DNA of 64,000 bases from Hordeum vulgare subsp. vulgare (GCF_904849725.1 NC_058522.1:196647986-196711985), one strand, 5' to 3'. Shown: positions 1-12,250, numbered from the stretch's first letter. Notes: a model not told the origin generated them from the sequence alone. A program made the numbers and translations.

Positions 1-787
1 CAGCACGGCGATCAGGTCAGCCCGGTCATCGAGACGGTACAGTAGAACCAGAGCCTCGGGCAGGTCACCAGGGTCACCGCCAAGCAGGGTCGCGATGACC
101 CTGTTCAGATCCTCAGTAGGAAAGTCCTGGGACTAGAGCCTGAGCTTGTCGTCACCAAACTTGTAGTCCCACAGGGGCATGGAATGGGCCGGATGGGGCG
201 CCAGGCGCTGCGCCAAGAAGTCCTTCACTATCATCCCACCGGTCAGCCTCATGGCACTGATGTCGCGGGAGAAGCGATTCAGGATGGGAATGGCCTGAGG
301 GTCGGAGAGTTTCGCTGAGCTCCACACAGAAGTCTTCTCCGGCAGCCCCTTCGGCACCTCCAGCTGAGGGTTGGCATCCTTGAGGCTCATGAGAACCCAA
401 CGATGCCTGAAGTTTTCCTCCTTCTTCCCGTCCTTCCGGAGCAGATGCCGACAAATTGGCAACGTCGTGCAGGCGCAGGCGGAAGAAAAGGCGGAAGACG
501 GCTACTTAAGGACGCACGCCTACGAAGGCCTTGCAGTAGAAAGCAAAGACGGATAGGAACAAGATGGAGTCGGGCTGGAGGTGAAGGGCGTGGATCCCAT
601 AGTGGTTCAGGATGGTGGTGAAGAGCGAGGGGAAAGGCGGCCCCAGCCCGGCAAAGAAGCTATGGAGCAAGAAGGGGTATACCAGCTTCAACGCGGGCCG
701 CTTTCCTGTGGCTCCGGGCCAGATCAGGGTCCGCCCGTGGTCGCTGGACCCGGCCGCCGTCCATGGGAGCATGGGGGTAAGATCCAC
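1..787 (-). pseudogene. aORF of a Tat-type Gypsy element (decayed, runs off window start)
   Basis: On the minus strand, 787-506 encodes a stretch with FLHSFFAGLGPP, a HYGIHALHLQP motif and FYCKAFVGVRP. This is the hydrophobic N-terminal domain that I recognise from the Pfam family 'putative gypsy type transposon' (PF04195). After a frameshift, 462-133 continues with GGMIVKDFLAQRLAPHP. Past a TAG at 134-132 the same frame runs to base 1 with DLNRVIATLLGGDPGDLP. In Tat/Retand-type elements this ORF lies between pol and the 3' LTR and is antisense to gag-pol. That fits here, because a plus-strand polypurine tract and LTR follow at 1150-1159. Its function is unknown. At least one frameshift and one stop make it a pseudogene. 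The assignment to the PF04195 family is firm; the exact start is not determined. Confidence 0.7.
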
Positions 788-1158
788 ATCCTTGGAGAGG
801 GCGCACTCGAGGAGCGGAGGAGCCGGGGCAGGACAATGCGTCTCTGGTTTTACTTGCTAGCGGGCGACACCGCTGAACCGACAAGAAAACGGTGCGGTGC
901 TGGATGTGGGAGACTCCGGTTGGACTTGGATACCGAGGAGGAATAGCAAGTGTGGGAGAAAGAAAAGCAATAACGGACCGACGCAACGAGTCAGGTTCCT
1001 AATATATCGAGTGGAGACAGAAGGCAAGGGAGAACCGATATCAGCCGCGTGACGCGCACCGGCCTGGCCCACAGGCATTTAGGGCCCGCAGCGCCTCAGA
1101 CCCCCCCCAAGGCTTTGCCTAGAGGACGTCGCGGGCATGGCTTGGGACCGGGGGCTAC
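788..1158. other. Non-coding end of the Tat-type element, with polypurine tract
   Basis: No convincing reading frame is visible. The stretch lies between the start of the antisense ORF and the LTR, so it would hold the aORF leader in one direction and the element's 3' untranslated region in the other. It ends with the purine-rich GGGACCGGGGGCTAC at about 1145-1158, directly before the LTR start. This is the usual polypurine tract plus CTAC seen in this group of Gypsy elements. Confidence 0.6.
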
Positions 1159-2000
1159 TGTCGGCGTTCTGGTAATGGCGGTACCCAGACCTCCCTGCAT
1201 GTGGACAAGGGCTTGCCCACTTCATCAAGCAAGCACAATCGGACATGGCACCACTCAAGGCAAGGTCCTCGCGAGGCGCCAAGCCTCATGAGGAGGAATA
1301 GCATCAAGACCCGCAAGGGTCCTCAATAGGACCCCTCGGGAGCGGCGGATATTCCAAGGCGAGACTCGGCCTCAGGATTCAAGGATGACACGGAGGAAGG
1401 ACAAGTGAACAGAAGATAGTAGGACGGAGCAGTTTCCCCTTTAGTGCAAAGGGGGCAAGGACGAACGTTGGTTCCCAAGGCACCTTTCAAAGGTTTCCTT
1501 TCTGGTGCAACAAGCCCATCTCCACCCGCTAGCAGGACAAGCGTCATCCCTGGACCCGTCCCTGCAGCGTTGTCAGCCACTTCGCCTCCGAAGACTACTT
1601 TTGGACGCGGAAAGCATGTTCCCGTGTCCCCCTTGAAAATTGGTCGTTGTGGGATCCCTTCCCACTGAAACGATAAGGGAAGAGGACCGGGGCCTCCAGT
1701 ATATATATAGAGAGTAGGGTACTTCATAGGGATCCGAGCCATTCATTCGCTCACTGGCACTACACAAAGGCCACCCATCCTCCGGAGGCCCTCGAACACT
1801 GTACTAGTTCATCTACCAACCTCCACGAGAGGCAATCCACCAAAGCATGAGTAGGGTATTACACTTCTCAACACCCCAAACCTGGGTAAACTGCCGTTTT
1901 CTGTGTCTTCCTCACCATCGAGTGAGTTCTCTGCCATCCCAAACGAGTAGCGAGTTAGGTGAGGCGAGTCCGCGAGACATCTTCGTACACAACCGTGAGT
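1159..2000 (+). repeat. 3' LTR of the Tat-type Gypsy element
   Basis: The LTR opens TGTCGGCGTTCTGG immediately after a polypurine tract, which fixes the plus orientation and identifies it as the 3' LTR. A TATA box (ATATATATAG, 1701-1710) sits about 540 bp in. It is followed by a CT-rich transcribed part with short motifs such as CTTCGTACACAACCGTGAG near 1980-2000. That tail resembles the end of the LTR at 57271-58131, so the two belong to related families. The 3' end is approximate because no flanking duplication or second LTR is in view. Confidence 0.7.
1701..1710 (+). promoter_or_regulatory. TATA box in the Tat-type 3' LTR
   Basis: ATATATATAG lies in the middle of the LTR, where the U3/R boundary is expected. 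It would direct transcription rightwards into the adjoining LINE. Activity cannot be judged from sequence. Confidence 0.5.
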
Positions 2001-2086
2001 TTGGATATTTAGTGTTTTGTGGAGCCTTCTATCCGACAAAGTGGTTCCTAAAGACTTAGGAAATGACTCCTTTGTGAGATTTAATT

Positions 2087-3466
2087 ATGATGCACAATGA
2101 AAGCGAGGGTCTTCGGGGAGCTAGAGGTTTTCATCAAGGTTGTGTGATGTTTTTGGGGGTGCCGTTGGATTTACGCAATACAGAGGATCTTTGTGTGGCT
2201 GTAAATGCCTTCGGTGAATTCCATCATTGGGTCAGTGATGACCCGTACCTTGTGTGCTCCATTGTCTTTGCTTCCTTCCGAGATGTTATTCTGGTGCCTC
2301 ATAGTGTTACATTTTGTGAATATGCTACTTGGCGAGGAGCAAGGGTTTCTTTTTCCACGACACTCTATATTTTAGGGGCGAATTTTGCTGAGCAGATGCC
2401 CCATGATGAAGACCAGATGCCCCTCAGTGGCAACCCTCATCCACTGCTGGGCCATCTTGAGAAGGATAACCTAATGTTAGCCCTGCCACCCTACCCTGCT
2501 CTGGGTTAGAATGATGTCCCCCCACACCCGATTCCAGAGCAGCCCGAGGAGCCTCCGCATCAGCATGAAGACGATGGTTGCGGTTGGCATGCTGAGGTGT
2601 CGGTAGCTCAGCCGACTGTGCCCGACCAGGATCAAGAATCCATGGTTATTGATCAACTTCATTCTTCAGATTCAGTGCAAGAGGTGGATCATGTGGACCC
2701 TTAGCCGGACAATGTTGAAGACAATGATGAAGCTCATGAGGATCAACTTGAGTTTAATCCTCTCGCAATTGTTCCCTATCGAAAACCCATCATTCAGCCA
2801 GTCAACTTGATGATCGGATCGGTCCGGGTGGTTTATGGTCGACCACTCCCCCTGTTATGACCTAGACAAGATCTTTTGACTCTTTGATGAGGGTCTTCAG
2901 CGCACATTACATTCCACACAATCTTCCAATGGTTGCCGCTGCACCTGTTGTGCTCTCTAAGCGCTCCTGGTCTATTGCTTTTGATGAAGCAAATGGGGTT
3001 TCTAGTATTGTTTGTACTGACTGCACCCTCGCTCCTCACACTCCGCTGGCTAGAGTGCATCACACTGATGAAAAAACTCTGCATCCACAGAGAGTCTTTT
3101 CTCCTTGTGAGCCCCAGGTGCCAAAAAAAAGATCGAGCGCAAAAAGTCCACTCCTCTTGTTGACTCGGCTATTCGGAGGTGCACCAGAGGTTCGGTGAAA
3201 AGAGATAGCTTTAAGCCTGTTCTGTAGGAACTGCCGATGCCAATGCCAAAGAAGCGAAAGCCTCGCGCTAAGGCTCTTGAGGTGCCTGCTGATAAAAAAG
3301 AGGCGACGCCACCAACACAGGAGGAATCCACCGATATCCCACCGGCAACGCCTTGTCGTGTCATTCAAGCTATCGGCTACAGTCTTGGCATCGCCCTAGA
3401 GAAGCTGACGATGGATCTTCTAATGGAAGATCCTACTGCCGCCAAGACAGCGCCTCATGATGATTA
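2087..3466 (+). pseudogene. LINE ORF1 remnant
   Basis: The first open stretch (2087-2509) begins MMHNESEGLRGARGF and contains VSDDPYLVCSIVFASFRDV, which resembles the N-terminal part of plant LINE ORF1 proteins (nucleic-acid chaperone, DUF4283-like group). A second stretch (3237-3466) ends the ORF with a basic segment (PMPKKRKPRAKAL) and a C-terminal helix (GYSLGIALEKLTMDLLMED) typical of grass LINE ORF1 tails. Between them the frame changes several times and no CCHC knuckle could be seen. ORF1 proteins coat element RNA in the retrotransposition particle. The N-terminal identification is moderate; the C-terminal tail and its position before ORF2 support it. Confidence 0.6.
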
Positions 3467-3603
3467 GAAGATCATTTATGTATTTTGGCTTTATATGGTG
3501 TTCTCTCTATTTTGCTGCTGGTTGTTCTGTGCTACAGCCTTTTGAACTAAGTTTATGTGAGTTATTATGTAGCTACACCATATACCTTCTAAACTTTATT
3601 CCT

Positions 3604-6600
3604 ATGGATATTCGATCTAAGATAAGTTGGCGAGTTCTTTGCTGGAATGTACGTGGGTTAAATTCAGAAGTGCGTCAACGAGCGGTTCGAAACAAAATAA
3701 ATGAAAGCATGGCTTCGCTGGTTTGTCTCGAGGATTAAAATGCGGCATATTGATTAACGAAGTATTATGATTTTTTGCCCCAAAAAATTTGATCGCTTTT
3801 CATATAGTCCATCGCATGGAGCCTCTCGTAGCCTAATTGTTTTGTGGAACTCTTCGATCTTAACTGGTACCCTCAATGACTCCCAGAGTTTTGGAATAAT
3901 TCTGTCTTTCACCTCCAACCACAATAGGCAAACATGGACTTTCGTAAATGTTTATGGACCCTGCCAAGGTGACGCTAGAGACCAATTGGTCAACTGGCTT
4001 TATAACCTGAACATACCTATCAATGAAAACTGGCTGCTACTAGGAGATTGCAATTTTATCCGTTCCCCATCGAATAGAAATCTTCCTCGTGCTGATGTTA
4101 ACGGTATTTCCATATTTAATGAGATTATTGGTCAACTTGGTCTTCTTGAATTACCCCTCAAGGTTAGGTCATACATCTGGTCAAATATGCAGGATACTCC
4201 ACTTCTGGAGCAATTGGACTGGTTTTTCACCTCTGCCAATTGGATGTCTAACTATTCACTTACACAGTTGTTGCCTTTAGCTAAAACTGCATCAGATCAC
4301 ATTCCATGTGTAGTATGCATAAATACAACCATTCCCAAGTGCAACCTTTTTTGTTTTGAAAATTGTTGTGTGGAAATGGCTGGTTTGCTTGACTGTGTGG
4401 AGAAATGTTGGAAGGTGCCCTCTAGAAAGGGACATATCACTGCCATTATAATGGATAAGTTTAATGCTATGAGACATACACTAAAAGGACGACGCACCAG
4501 TTTCTCTAAGATCAAAGCACTTATAGGCAAATGCAATCAGGTGATCTTACTTGTGGACAATGTTGAGGAACTAAGACCCCAATTCAGACCTAAATCTAAA
4601 TTCATGGTGATCGTAAAGCTACACTTAGAACACCTTCTCCACTTGAAGTTTCTATATCTGAATGAGAGCCACTATCAGATTTATCAAAGTTGGAGAAGAA
4701 AACACAACTTTTTTCATGGCATGGCCACTGAAAGATAAGGAACTCCATTTCACCTCTAAAGCCTGATGATGGAACTGTCATCAATGACCATCAGCAAATT
4801 GCTGGTTGTTTTTTGTCTGCCTACAAGGGTAGGATGGTTTTTTCACAAGGAATAATCCTGGCTTTTGAACTTCAGTAACTACTTGATAAGGTAGATAGGT
4901 TGGATGTTCTTACCGTCCCTTTCAAAGAAATGCCTACTGATAAAGCTCTACGCCTAGATGGGTTCAATGGTTTATTCTTCAAAAAATGTTCGCATATCAT
5001 CTTGAGGATTTTTACAAGCTTGCAAATGACTTCCATGCAGGGACTGCAAAGCTTGAGAATATGAATTCTTCTTACATAACCCTGGTTCCCAAAAAGAGAT
5101 CCCCTAAGCAAGTTGGAGATTTTATACCAATTTCTCTCACTGGGATGGGTTTGAAATTTTTGTCCAAAATGGTTGCCAACAAGTTACATCTACAAATCAT
5201 GAAAGACATTCACAAGAATCAATATGGTTTCATGAAATCCAGGACTATCCAAGACTGTGTAGGTTGAACCTTGGAGTACGTACACCAGTGTAATCGCTCA
5301 AAAAGACCTATTGTCATCCTCAAGCTTGATTTTAAGGAAGCTTTTGAATCCATTGAACATGAATTTATCTTTGAGGTTCTCAGACAGAATGGTTTCAGTA
5401 AGAAATGGATCTTATGGGTAAAGAAGCTGCTCTCCTCTAGTTCTTCCTCAGTATTGCTAAATGGGGTACCTTGCAGAAAGTTTATGTGCAAGAAGGGTGT
5501 TAGGCAGGGAGACCCTATGTCCCCTCTCCTCTTTGCCATTGCTGCACATTTTCTTCAAACCATGGTAAATCAATTGTTGAGGAGTGGAAACATTGAGCTA
5601 CCCATCCCTTCTCATGATAAGGACTTCCCAATTGTGCAATATGCAGATGACACTCTTATCATCTTACTAGCTGTGGAGTCCCAATTACTTGAGTTCAAAA
5701 AAATGCTTCTTCTATTCTCATATTCTATTTTCCTTCAAGTAAACTACTATAAATCTACCCTATTTCCAATGAACATTGATCAAGTTGAGATACAAAGGTT
5801 GGTTGACTCCATTGGTTGTAAGGTTGGTTCCTTATATTTCACATATCTGGGCCTGCCTGTTGGGACAACCAAGCCAAGAATTATAGACCTAATGCCCCTG
5901 GTGGATAACATGGATAGAAGACTTTCTGCTATCTCTTCCTTCTTGGCACAAGGTGGTAGATTGCAATATCTCAACTCTGCTCTATCTTCTATACCCATCT
6001 TTTTCCTCTATAGTCTGGACAGACCTCTAGGAATTCTCAAGCAGTTGGATACTATATAGAGGCAATGCTTTTGGAGAAGAAATGGTCAAGATCATGCACC
6101 TGCTCTTGCTTCTTGGGACTTGGTATGGAGAGTGAAGATGAAAGGTGGCTCGGGTATTACGAATGTGACAGTACAAAATGATGCTCTTCTACTTAAACAT
6201 GCTGATAAGTTTTTTTAACAAAGTAGAAGTGCCATGGGTGGATTTGACATGGAACACATACTACCATAACACAGTTCCACAGGGCACATCACTATGTGGA
6301 TCTTTCTGGTGGAAGGATATCTGTAAGAGGATGGACACTTTCAGAGCTGTCACTTACATTCAAGAAAATATAGAGGATACTTTAATCTTCTAGTCTGATT
6401 CATGGGTACTGGGTGACTCAACATTACCCTTGGCACATAGGTTCCAAAGACTGTTGTCTTTTTCTATTGACACCTTCTGAACTTCTGAAGAGGTTTTCAA
6501 AGATTTTGAGACAAGCACCATGACAAGTCTGCTCCATCTACCACTTTCTAAAAGAGCCTTTCTGGAATTGCAAACATTTCAGAGCCTTCTTTAGAACCTT

Positions 6601-7010
6601 CATAGGGAGCAGTCCAGCAAGGATGTCTGGCTTTGGAGTGGGGACAGTAAGGGTCTTTCTGCTAAAAAGTATTACATGCATGTTCATCAACCAATTGTTC
6701 CCAACCCTCTTCTCAGTTGGATTTGGAAGAGTTGTTGTACCATGAAAATAGAGATGTTTGCCTCGATGCTCATTGTGGATAGGCTGAACACTCAAGATAT
6801 GCTTGAGAGACGCCATTGGAATGTTTCAGACTTCAATTTGTGTGTTCTTTGTCATGCACGGATCAAAGAGGACATGGATCGTATTTTCTTTACCTGCATG
6901 TTCAGCACGAGGGTTTGGAACTATCTTCAAATTTCATGGCAAGAAACCTCCATGTGGGACAGTACTGTGAGAGCCAAAAGATAATTCCATCATCACTTCT
7001 TCTGTGAAGT
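3604..7010 (+). pseudogene. LINE ORF2: endonuclease-reverse transcriptase
   Basis: The start at ATG 3604 reads MDIRSKISWRVLCWNVRGLN, the standard opening of the APE-type endonuclease. The endonuclease continues through 4400 with TFVNVYGPCQGDARD, LLLGDCNFIRSPSNRN (GDFN changed to GDCN), LEQLDWFFTS and SDHIPC. The usual QETK glutamate motif at about 3730 is broken by stops. The reverse transcriptase spans about 4750-6060, with VRQGDPMSPLLFAIA (5490-5545) and the catalytic QYADDTLIIL (5637-5666). The C-terminal zf-RVT region (6640-6980) keeps CVLCHARIKEDMDRIFFTC. ORF2 nicks target DNA and primes cDNA synthesis. Stops at 3736, 4736, 5265 and 6057, among others, make it non-functional. Confidence 0.88.
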
Positions 7011-7265
7011 GGTTTTTACTGCATGCTGGAATATTTGAATCACCAGAAATGCAATGGTCTTCAACAATGAGCGTCCAAGATTCAACACATGGAAATCCAA
7101 TTTTGTTCATGACATTTCCCTTTTACCTTATACAATTAAGTCTAGATTTAAGGATGATCTCCTCAAGTGGATCTCCTTTTTACATCCCTGAGGTTTGTAT
7201 ACCCCCACCCCCCTGTATATTCTTGTCCTATCTTGTACATAAATCTCTTGTTATATGAAATAAAG

Positions 7266-7609
7266 GAAAAGGTTGTGAGGTGTTTACCCTACAGTAGTTG
7301 GTAAAAAAATATATGAAGATAAGATTTCGTCTAGTCGTGACAGAAACTGCTAAAATTATGGAAAGCCCGATCACTACTCCAATGAGTGCTTGGCTCCCAA
7401 CAAATGAAGAAAAGAGTCACCTAGAAGACGAAGCTCATGAGAAGAGTCACCTCATAGAGAGAGAAGGAGTAGAGATGGTCATTATGAAAGAAGACACTCT
7501 CGGAGTTGGGGGAGTTAAAGAAATGATAAAAGTAACCTATAAGACAAAGCTCAAGAGAAGAATCACCTCAAGAGAAGAGTCACCTTATAGTGTGGTGTTG
7601 GGGGAGTGT
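7266..7609 (+). other. 3' internal end of an unidentified LTR element, with polypurine tract
   Basis: An open frame (7298-7612, 104 codons) contains a repeated charged motif (EEKSHLEDEAHEKSHLIE). It ends within GTGTTGGGGGAGTG (7596-7609), which looks like a polypurine tract preceding an LTR. I do not recognise the protein. Low complexity and position suggest a 3' non-coding or degenerate region of an LTR retrotransposon rather than a gene. Confidence 0.35.
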
Positions 7610-8055
7610 TAATCCCCAAGTGCAAGGAATCATCCTAGAAATTTCCAATGGTGGAAGTGATAAGTATGGAGTGTCGAACCCATAGGGATATAAAGGTAAG
7701 AGCAATATTCTCTCAAGTCCTATCTGCCACTGATAGAACTCTATGTATGTCGAACGTTTGCTTCCAACTAGGAACTAGAAATAAAACTATGTTGTGGGTA
7801 TGTAGAGAATAGATTTGCATGACATCGGAGAACTAAAATATAAAAATAGACATTGTTATCATAAAGTTAGGATATATTACAAATAGTGAGTGTGGAATAA
7901 CGAGTTGTCCCTATGCTGAATTGTCCTAGGAAATTGTTAACAAGCTCACTAATCATTATTGCAATTTTATATGAGGGAAATGCATAAGCTAATATACTTT
8001 ATCTACTTGGATCATATGCACTTATGATTGGAACTCTAGCAAGCATAACGGTAAG
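7610..8055 (+). repeat. Probable LTR start, interrupted by the Copia insertion
   Basis: The sequence from TTAATCCCCAAGTGCAAGG onward is A/T-rich, has no coding capacity and follows a G-rich tract, so it is best read as the 5' part of an LTR. It stops where the Copia LTR begins at 8056. The rest of this LTR is not found on the far side, because the Copia element is itself truncated. The family is not identified. Confidence 0.4.
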
Positions 8056-9456
8056 TGCATGTAGTGCCCCTTAGTCATTTTGGTGGTTTGAAGACTTATA
8101 GGTTAAGTATCTAATGTGTTTGTGAGTGTACACATGATCTATAAGTCACTGAGGAGTTTGAAATATTTGAGGAATATCTTCGGTTGAGGAAACTGGTCTG
8201 AAGCTGAAGAATTGAATCGCGAAGAATTCGCGATGAAATTGATATTCCTCATGAAGATATTGAAATTGAGGAATTCGGTGTGTCCTGAAGAAAATCATTG
8301 TGAAGACTTTGAAGCATGAAGATTTACTCTTTCTGTTTTATTTTCTTCACACTTGAGTAATAGGAACACCGTACTGTTAAAGGGGGTCGAAGTTAGACTT
8401 TGGAATGAATTTCCTCATGATGCTCAACCCAAGCCTAATCCTACCAAATGCCCCAAGTGAGGAATATGAGTGACATGAGAACTCTCACAGTTGAGGGTCC
8501 CGACCGTTTCGATAGCCACGCTACATCATTGGTCTTATCCACACCAACGGTCATATTATTTATGGGCATAAGTGTCAACTCATGTCGGGATGCTCCCAGG
8601 CTATAAATAGCCGCCCCCACAACCACTAGCTGGTTGGCTGCTCCTTTAGAAACTGACACTTGTCATAAGAGCAACCCAATTCCTCAGAGTCTTAGAGAGT
8701 AATTCATCAATGAGGAAATACCCCAAACACCAAACCACAAACCTAGAACCAAGTGATTGAGCATCACTGAAGAAGTTGTTCCTACGCGGGACTGAAGCCT
8801 TTTACCTTTGAGGACTGTGCATCCTCCAGACGGTTAGGCGTCATGGTCTAGAGCAATCCAGCAGTCAATTATGGATCGTCGGGTGACCAAGTTTGTGAGG
8901 GTTTGGAAGTTTGCCCTGAAGACTTACCACAAGTGTTGGGCGAGGTCTATGTGTTCTTAGCCCAAGGAGAATACGGTAGGGACTATGTGTCCCGGGACTG
9001 TGTGTCCTTTGGTTTCAATACCAGGCCGCTCCAAACCAGATGTACAACTGTCACATTAGTTGGAACTGGGTCATCAACTACTGTCTTCGATGTGAAACGG
9101 GTTCTAATTCCTCAACTCCTTACTTTCCTCAGATTATGTGTTGATGACTTTCACTGTCACTGTTTGAATAATTTGCTGAATACTTTCTCTAAAATTCCTC
9201 AACCCCAAATTCTTCACGCTAGTTAATCCTCATCTGGTTTCTGCGTGCCTGCTCACTATGCAATCTGTTTTCACATTCCTCACACTTTGCACTTCTGATC
9301 CTTTACTACTGTTGTGAAACTTTGCACTTCTGATCCTTTACTGTTTCCGCTGTAAGTTTGTCATCAGTGAAGAATTTCCTCTAAAGGAATTTCCTCAGTG
9401 ATGAAATTCTAAAAATCTCCTATTCACCCCCCTCTAGTCGATATAACGCACTTTCA
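8056..9456 (+). repeat. 5' LTR of the Copia element
   Basis: It begins TGCATGTAGTGCCCCTTAG and ends CGCACTTTCA, one base before the primer-binding site. Length is about 1401 bp. A TATA box (CTATAAATAG, 8601-8610) marks the promoter. A 24-bp segment (ACTTTGCACTTCTGATCCTT and four more bases) occurs twice, at about 9283 and 9321, a small tandem duplication within U5. Confidence 0.85.
8601..8610 (+). promoter_or_regulatory. TATA box of the Copia LTR promoter
   Basis: CTATAAATAG sits within a GC-rich context (CCCAGG before, CCGCCCCC after) about 545 bp into the LTR. This is the usual promoter position and context for this Copia group. Confidence 0.65.
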
Positions 9457-9457
9457 A

Positions 9458-9470
9458 TTGGTATCAGAGC
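9458..9470 (+). other. Primer-binding site, tRNA-iMet type
   Basis: TTGGTATCAGAGC directly follows the LTR (one base gap). It is complementary to the 3' end of initiator methionine tRNA, the primer used by most plant Copia elements, and it fixes the LTR end. Confidence 0.85.
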
Positions 9471-9523
9471 AAGGTACTCCCTTGTTCTGTGTGATTTTGG
9501 TTTAACCACCTGCAGTTTTATTT

Positions 9524-10912
9524 ATGTCGACTACAAGCATGTTGGAGGTTACTGCAGCATGTCCTACTTTCGAAGGAAAGAACTTTCCCTTCTGGAAGAA
9601 CAAGATGCAAATGCATCTACAAGCTATTGACAATGATCTCTGGTATATTGTGGAACATGGCGTCCCCATCATCTCTGCTAGTGTCTCTGCTGCTGATGTG
9701 AAGAAATTCAAGCAACTTGATTCTCAAGCGAAGAATATCATCTGTGGCCATCTAAGCCAACGACAGTTTGGAAGAGTGAGTGCTTTGGGCTGTGCAACAC
9801 TTATCTAGGAGAGACTGTGCAAAGTAAATGACGGAGTATCAACCCAGCGTGACTCTCGTGTTCATATTCTTCGCAATCGCTTCAAGAGGCATGAGAATGA
9901 AAGCTGCCAAGATACCTTTGATCGCCTCACTGACATATCAAATGAACTGCAAGCACTGGGAGCTCGAGACATTAATGATCACGAAGTTGTGAAGAAACTG
10001 CTAAGATCTTTGGATTGTTCATTTGATACTTTAGTACCGATGATTCAAGAAAGACCAGACTACAAGATGCTTGATCCAGCTGATATACTCGAAAGACTCA
10101 ATACTCATGAATTCCAGCTAGAAGAAAAGAAAGATCTATATGGACCAAGCTATTCTAGACCACGTGCACTAAAGGCTAGAGCAATTTCCTCATCTAAAGA
10201 AGAAGATTCGAATGATAGCATTGGTGAACCTGAAGAAGTTGGACAGGAGCTTGCAATGGTCGTGAGGAAATTCCAGAGGTTTACACGACGTGGCCAGTTC
10301 GGTAAATCTTCAAGAAGAGACATGAGGAAATCAGAATCTTCATCTGAGGACTACAAGAAAAGAACCTGGCACAAATGCAAGAAATTAGGTCATTACATTG
10401 CTGACTGTCCCCGTTGGGGAAAGGAATCAAAGAAGATGAAGTACAAGGATGACAGTTCTGATGACTCGAAGAAGAAGAAGAAATCTTCAAAATCCTCATC
10501 TTCAAAGCCCTCATCGCACAAGAAGACTACTTTCAGAATGGCTCGGGCACTTATTGGCAAGGAAATGGATTCCGAGGTAGAATCAGAGGAATATGATGAA
10601 GAAGACTGTTCTGATGAAGACTCAGAATCCAGACAGGCTAGTCTTGCACTTGCAACCACTTTCGTCAGCAAGTCAATCTTCAACCGTGAACAAGATGATA
10701 ACACCATCCACACTAATGACTATGCCGATGACTTCGCTCGAACCTATTGCTTCATGGCAAAAGGTTCAAAGGTACCGAATGATGCTTCGTCCTCTGATTC
10801 AAGTGAGTGTGAACCTGATGATTATAAAAACCCAGTTATAGTAAACTTGCTATCATTGCCACTAAACAACAAACTGCCTGGAAAAGTTTCAGAAATTGCT
10901 AGATTGAAGTGA
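9524..10912 (+). pseudogene. gag: Copia gag polyprotein
   Basis: ATG 9524 opens MSTTSMLEVTAACPTFEGKN, the usual N-terminus of SIRE/Maximus Gag. One frame runs to TGA 10910-10912, broken only by a TAG at 9806-9808. The capsid-like domain (about residues 10-200) is followed by an acidic and lysine/serine-rich linker. The single zinc knuckle near residue 285 reads WHKCKKLGHYIADC: the first cysteine of C-x2-C-x4-H-x4-C is replaced by Trp (a TGC to TGG type change). Gag packages element RNA in virus-like particles. The stop and the lost knuckle cysteine would both impair it. Family assignment is strong. Confidence 0.85.
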
Positions 10913-10919
10913 TGATCTG

Positions 10920-12250
10920 TTGAATGATGAAATAAATCTTACCCAAATCCTCACTGAAGATGTGAAAAGTATTCAGTCTAGATTTGATAATCTTCAAGAT
11001 CGTTATGATACACTCCTCGCTGATCATGAGAAACTTTCCTATGAATTTCTTCAAAGGAAGCTTGATCCAGAGAAGCTGAGGATTTCTCATGATGATCTTC
11101 GTATGGAAAATGATTCATTAGTAGCTCAACAGATCAGCGCTGCTCAAGCTGAATTCATTCCTCCATGTCTTAATTGCATTGAACACGAAACTGCTAATTC
11201 TTCACCAGAATCATCAAATGCTTCTATTGCTACAAATTCTTCAACTGCACCTGTAGTATCTATTTCCTCACTTGAGGAAAACACAAATGTTACTGATGAA
11301 AATGCACGGTTGAAGGAATTGTATGTGACATGCATATACAAAAGCCTCAAAGGACATCAAACCCTTTGTGATGTGCTCAAAAAGCAGATCTTGAGCAGGA
11401 ACCCGAGGAAATAAGGATTTGCCTTCGAGAGGAAATTAAATGCCGATGGATCTTATTGGAAATCTAAGTAGTATCCCAAAACCTCATGGGTTGCTGCTAC
11501 TCGGCCTCCTTTTGATCCATCCAATCTAACCGGATTTTCATGTGAATTATCTTATTCCTCAGATGAGTCATTTGAATCCAACTATAAACCGTTCAAAAAT
11601 CAATCTGGTGAAGTATTTGCTCGATATGTTGGAACTAACTGCAGGAACGGTCGTCCCTTGAGGAAAATCTGGGTTCCCAAAAGTTGTCTTCAAAATCTTC
11701 AGGTGAATGTCCTCATGACACCACCGATGAAGAATCTGAACCCCAGATCCAATTCCTCAGGAGCACCAAAGTCTTCAAGAGGATCAAAATCCTCAACTGG
11801 TCAAAATTATGCTCGTACACGTGCTAATGAGTCTAACATGCAGGGAAACTACAAGGAATATGAATATGAGCATTACTCTTCAAATCATTATGTTCATAAA
11901 TCCTCAAACCAATTCTCTCCATATTCATATGACTACTTTAATCCCCGACTGTTAAAAGAAGTGCATTAGCTTCAATGCCACCTTTCTCATATGGTGCTCG
12001 CAAGATGATGAATGCTTTACCACCCCTTCAAATGTGGGTGGTGAAGAAATAAAACTAATCACTTCTGCAGGTCAGGTCTCCAGATGAAAATCATCATCTG
12101 AAGAATTTGCTGGAGACCTGAGGAAATGCTTGATAGGACACAAGACAATATTGATGAAATAGAAATATTTCACACGTCCTTATAATTCTGTTGTGATAAA
12201 ATTCTTATCTGATGAAATTGATATCATATTCTTCAAATCTGAAGCATATG
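10920..12250 (+). pseudogene. Copia gag-pol linker: coiled-coil and Ser-rich region
   Basis: The open frame 10920-11414 lies one base out of frame with gag. It reads as a heptad-like coiled coil (DVKSIQSRFDNLQDRYDTLL) followed by a Ser/Asn-rich part and a motif around GHQTLCDVLKKQIL. Further conserved text (FERKLNADGSYWKS) follows in another frame at about 11425-11475. Another open stretch (11658-11969) is Ser/Asn/Tyr-rich. This long linker between Gag and protease is characteristic of SIRE/Maximus elements. I know no catalytic role for it. Several stops and frameshifts occur. Confidence 0.65.

Larger units (their letters stand above)
2087..7265 (+). mobile_element. LINE (plant L1-type, RIX), degenerate
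   Basis: Two consecutive plus-strand coding regions have the order ORF1, then ORF2 (endonuclease, reverse transcriptase, C-terminal zinc-binding region), as in plant L1 elements. The tail at about 7240-7272 ends TATGAAATAAAGGAAAAGG with no long poly(A) and no recognisable target duplication. The 5' end abuts the Tat LTR near 2000-2087, so the element may be 5' truncated. Many stops and frameshifts show it is dead. It is closest in my memory to Triticeae LINEs of the Karin type, but this needs a search. Confidence 0.85.
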
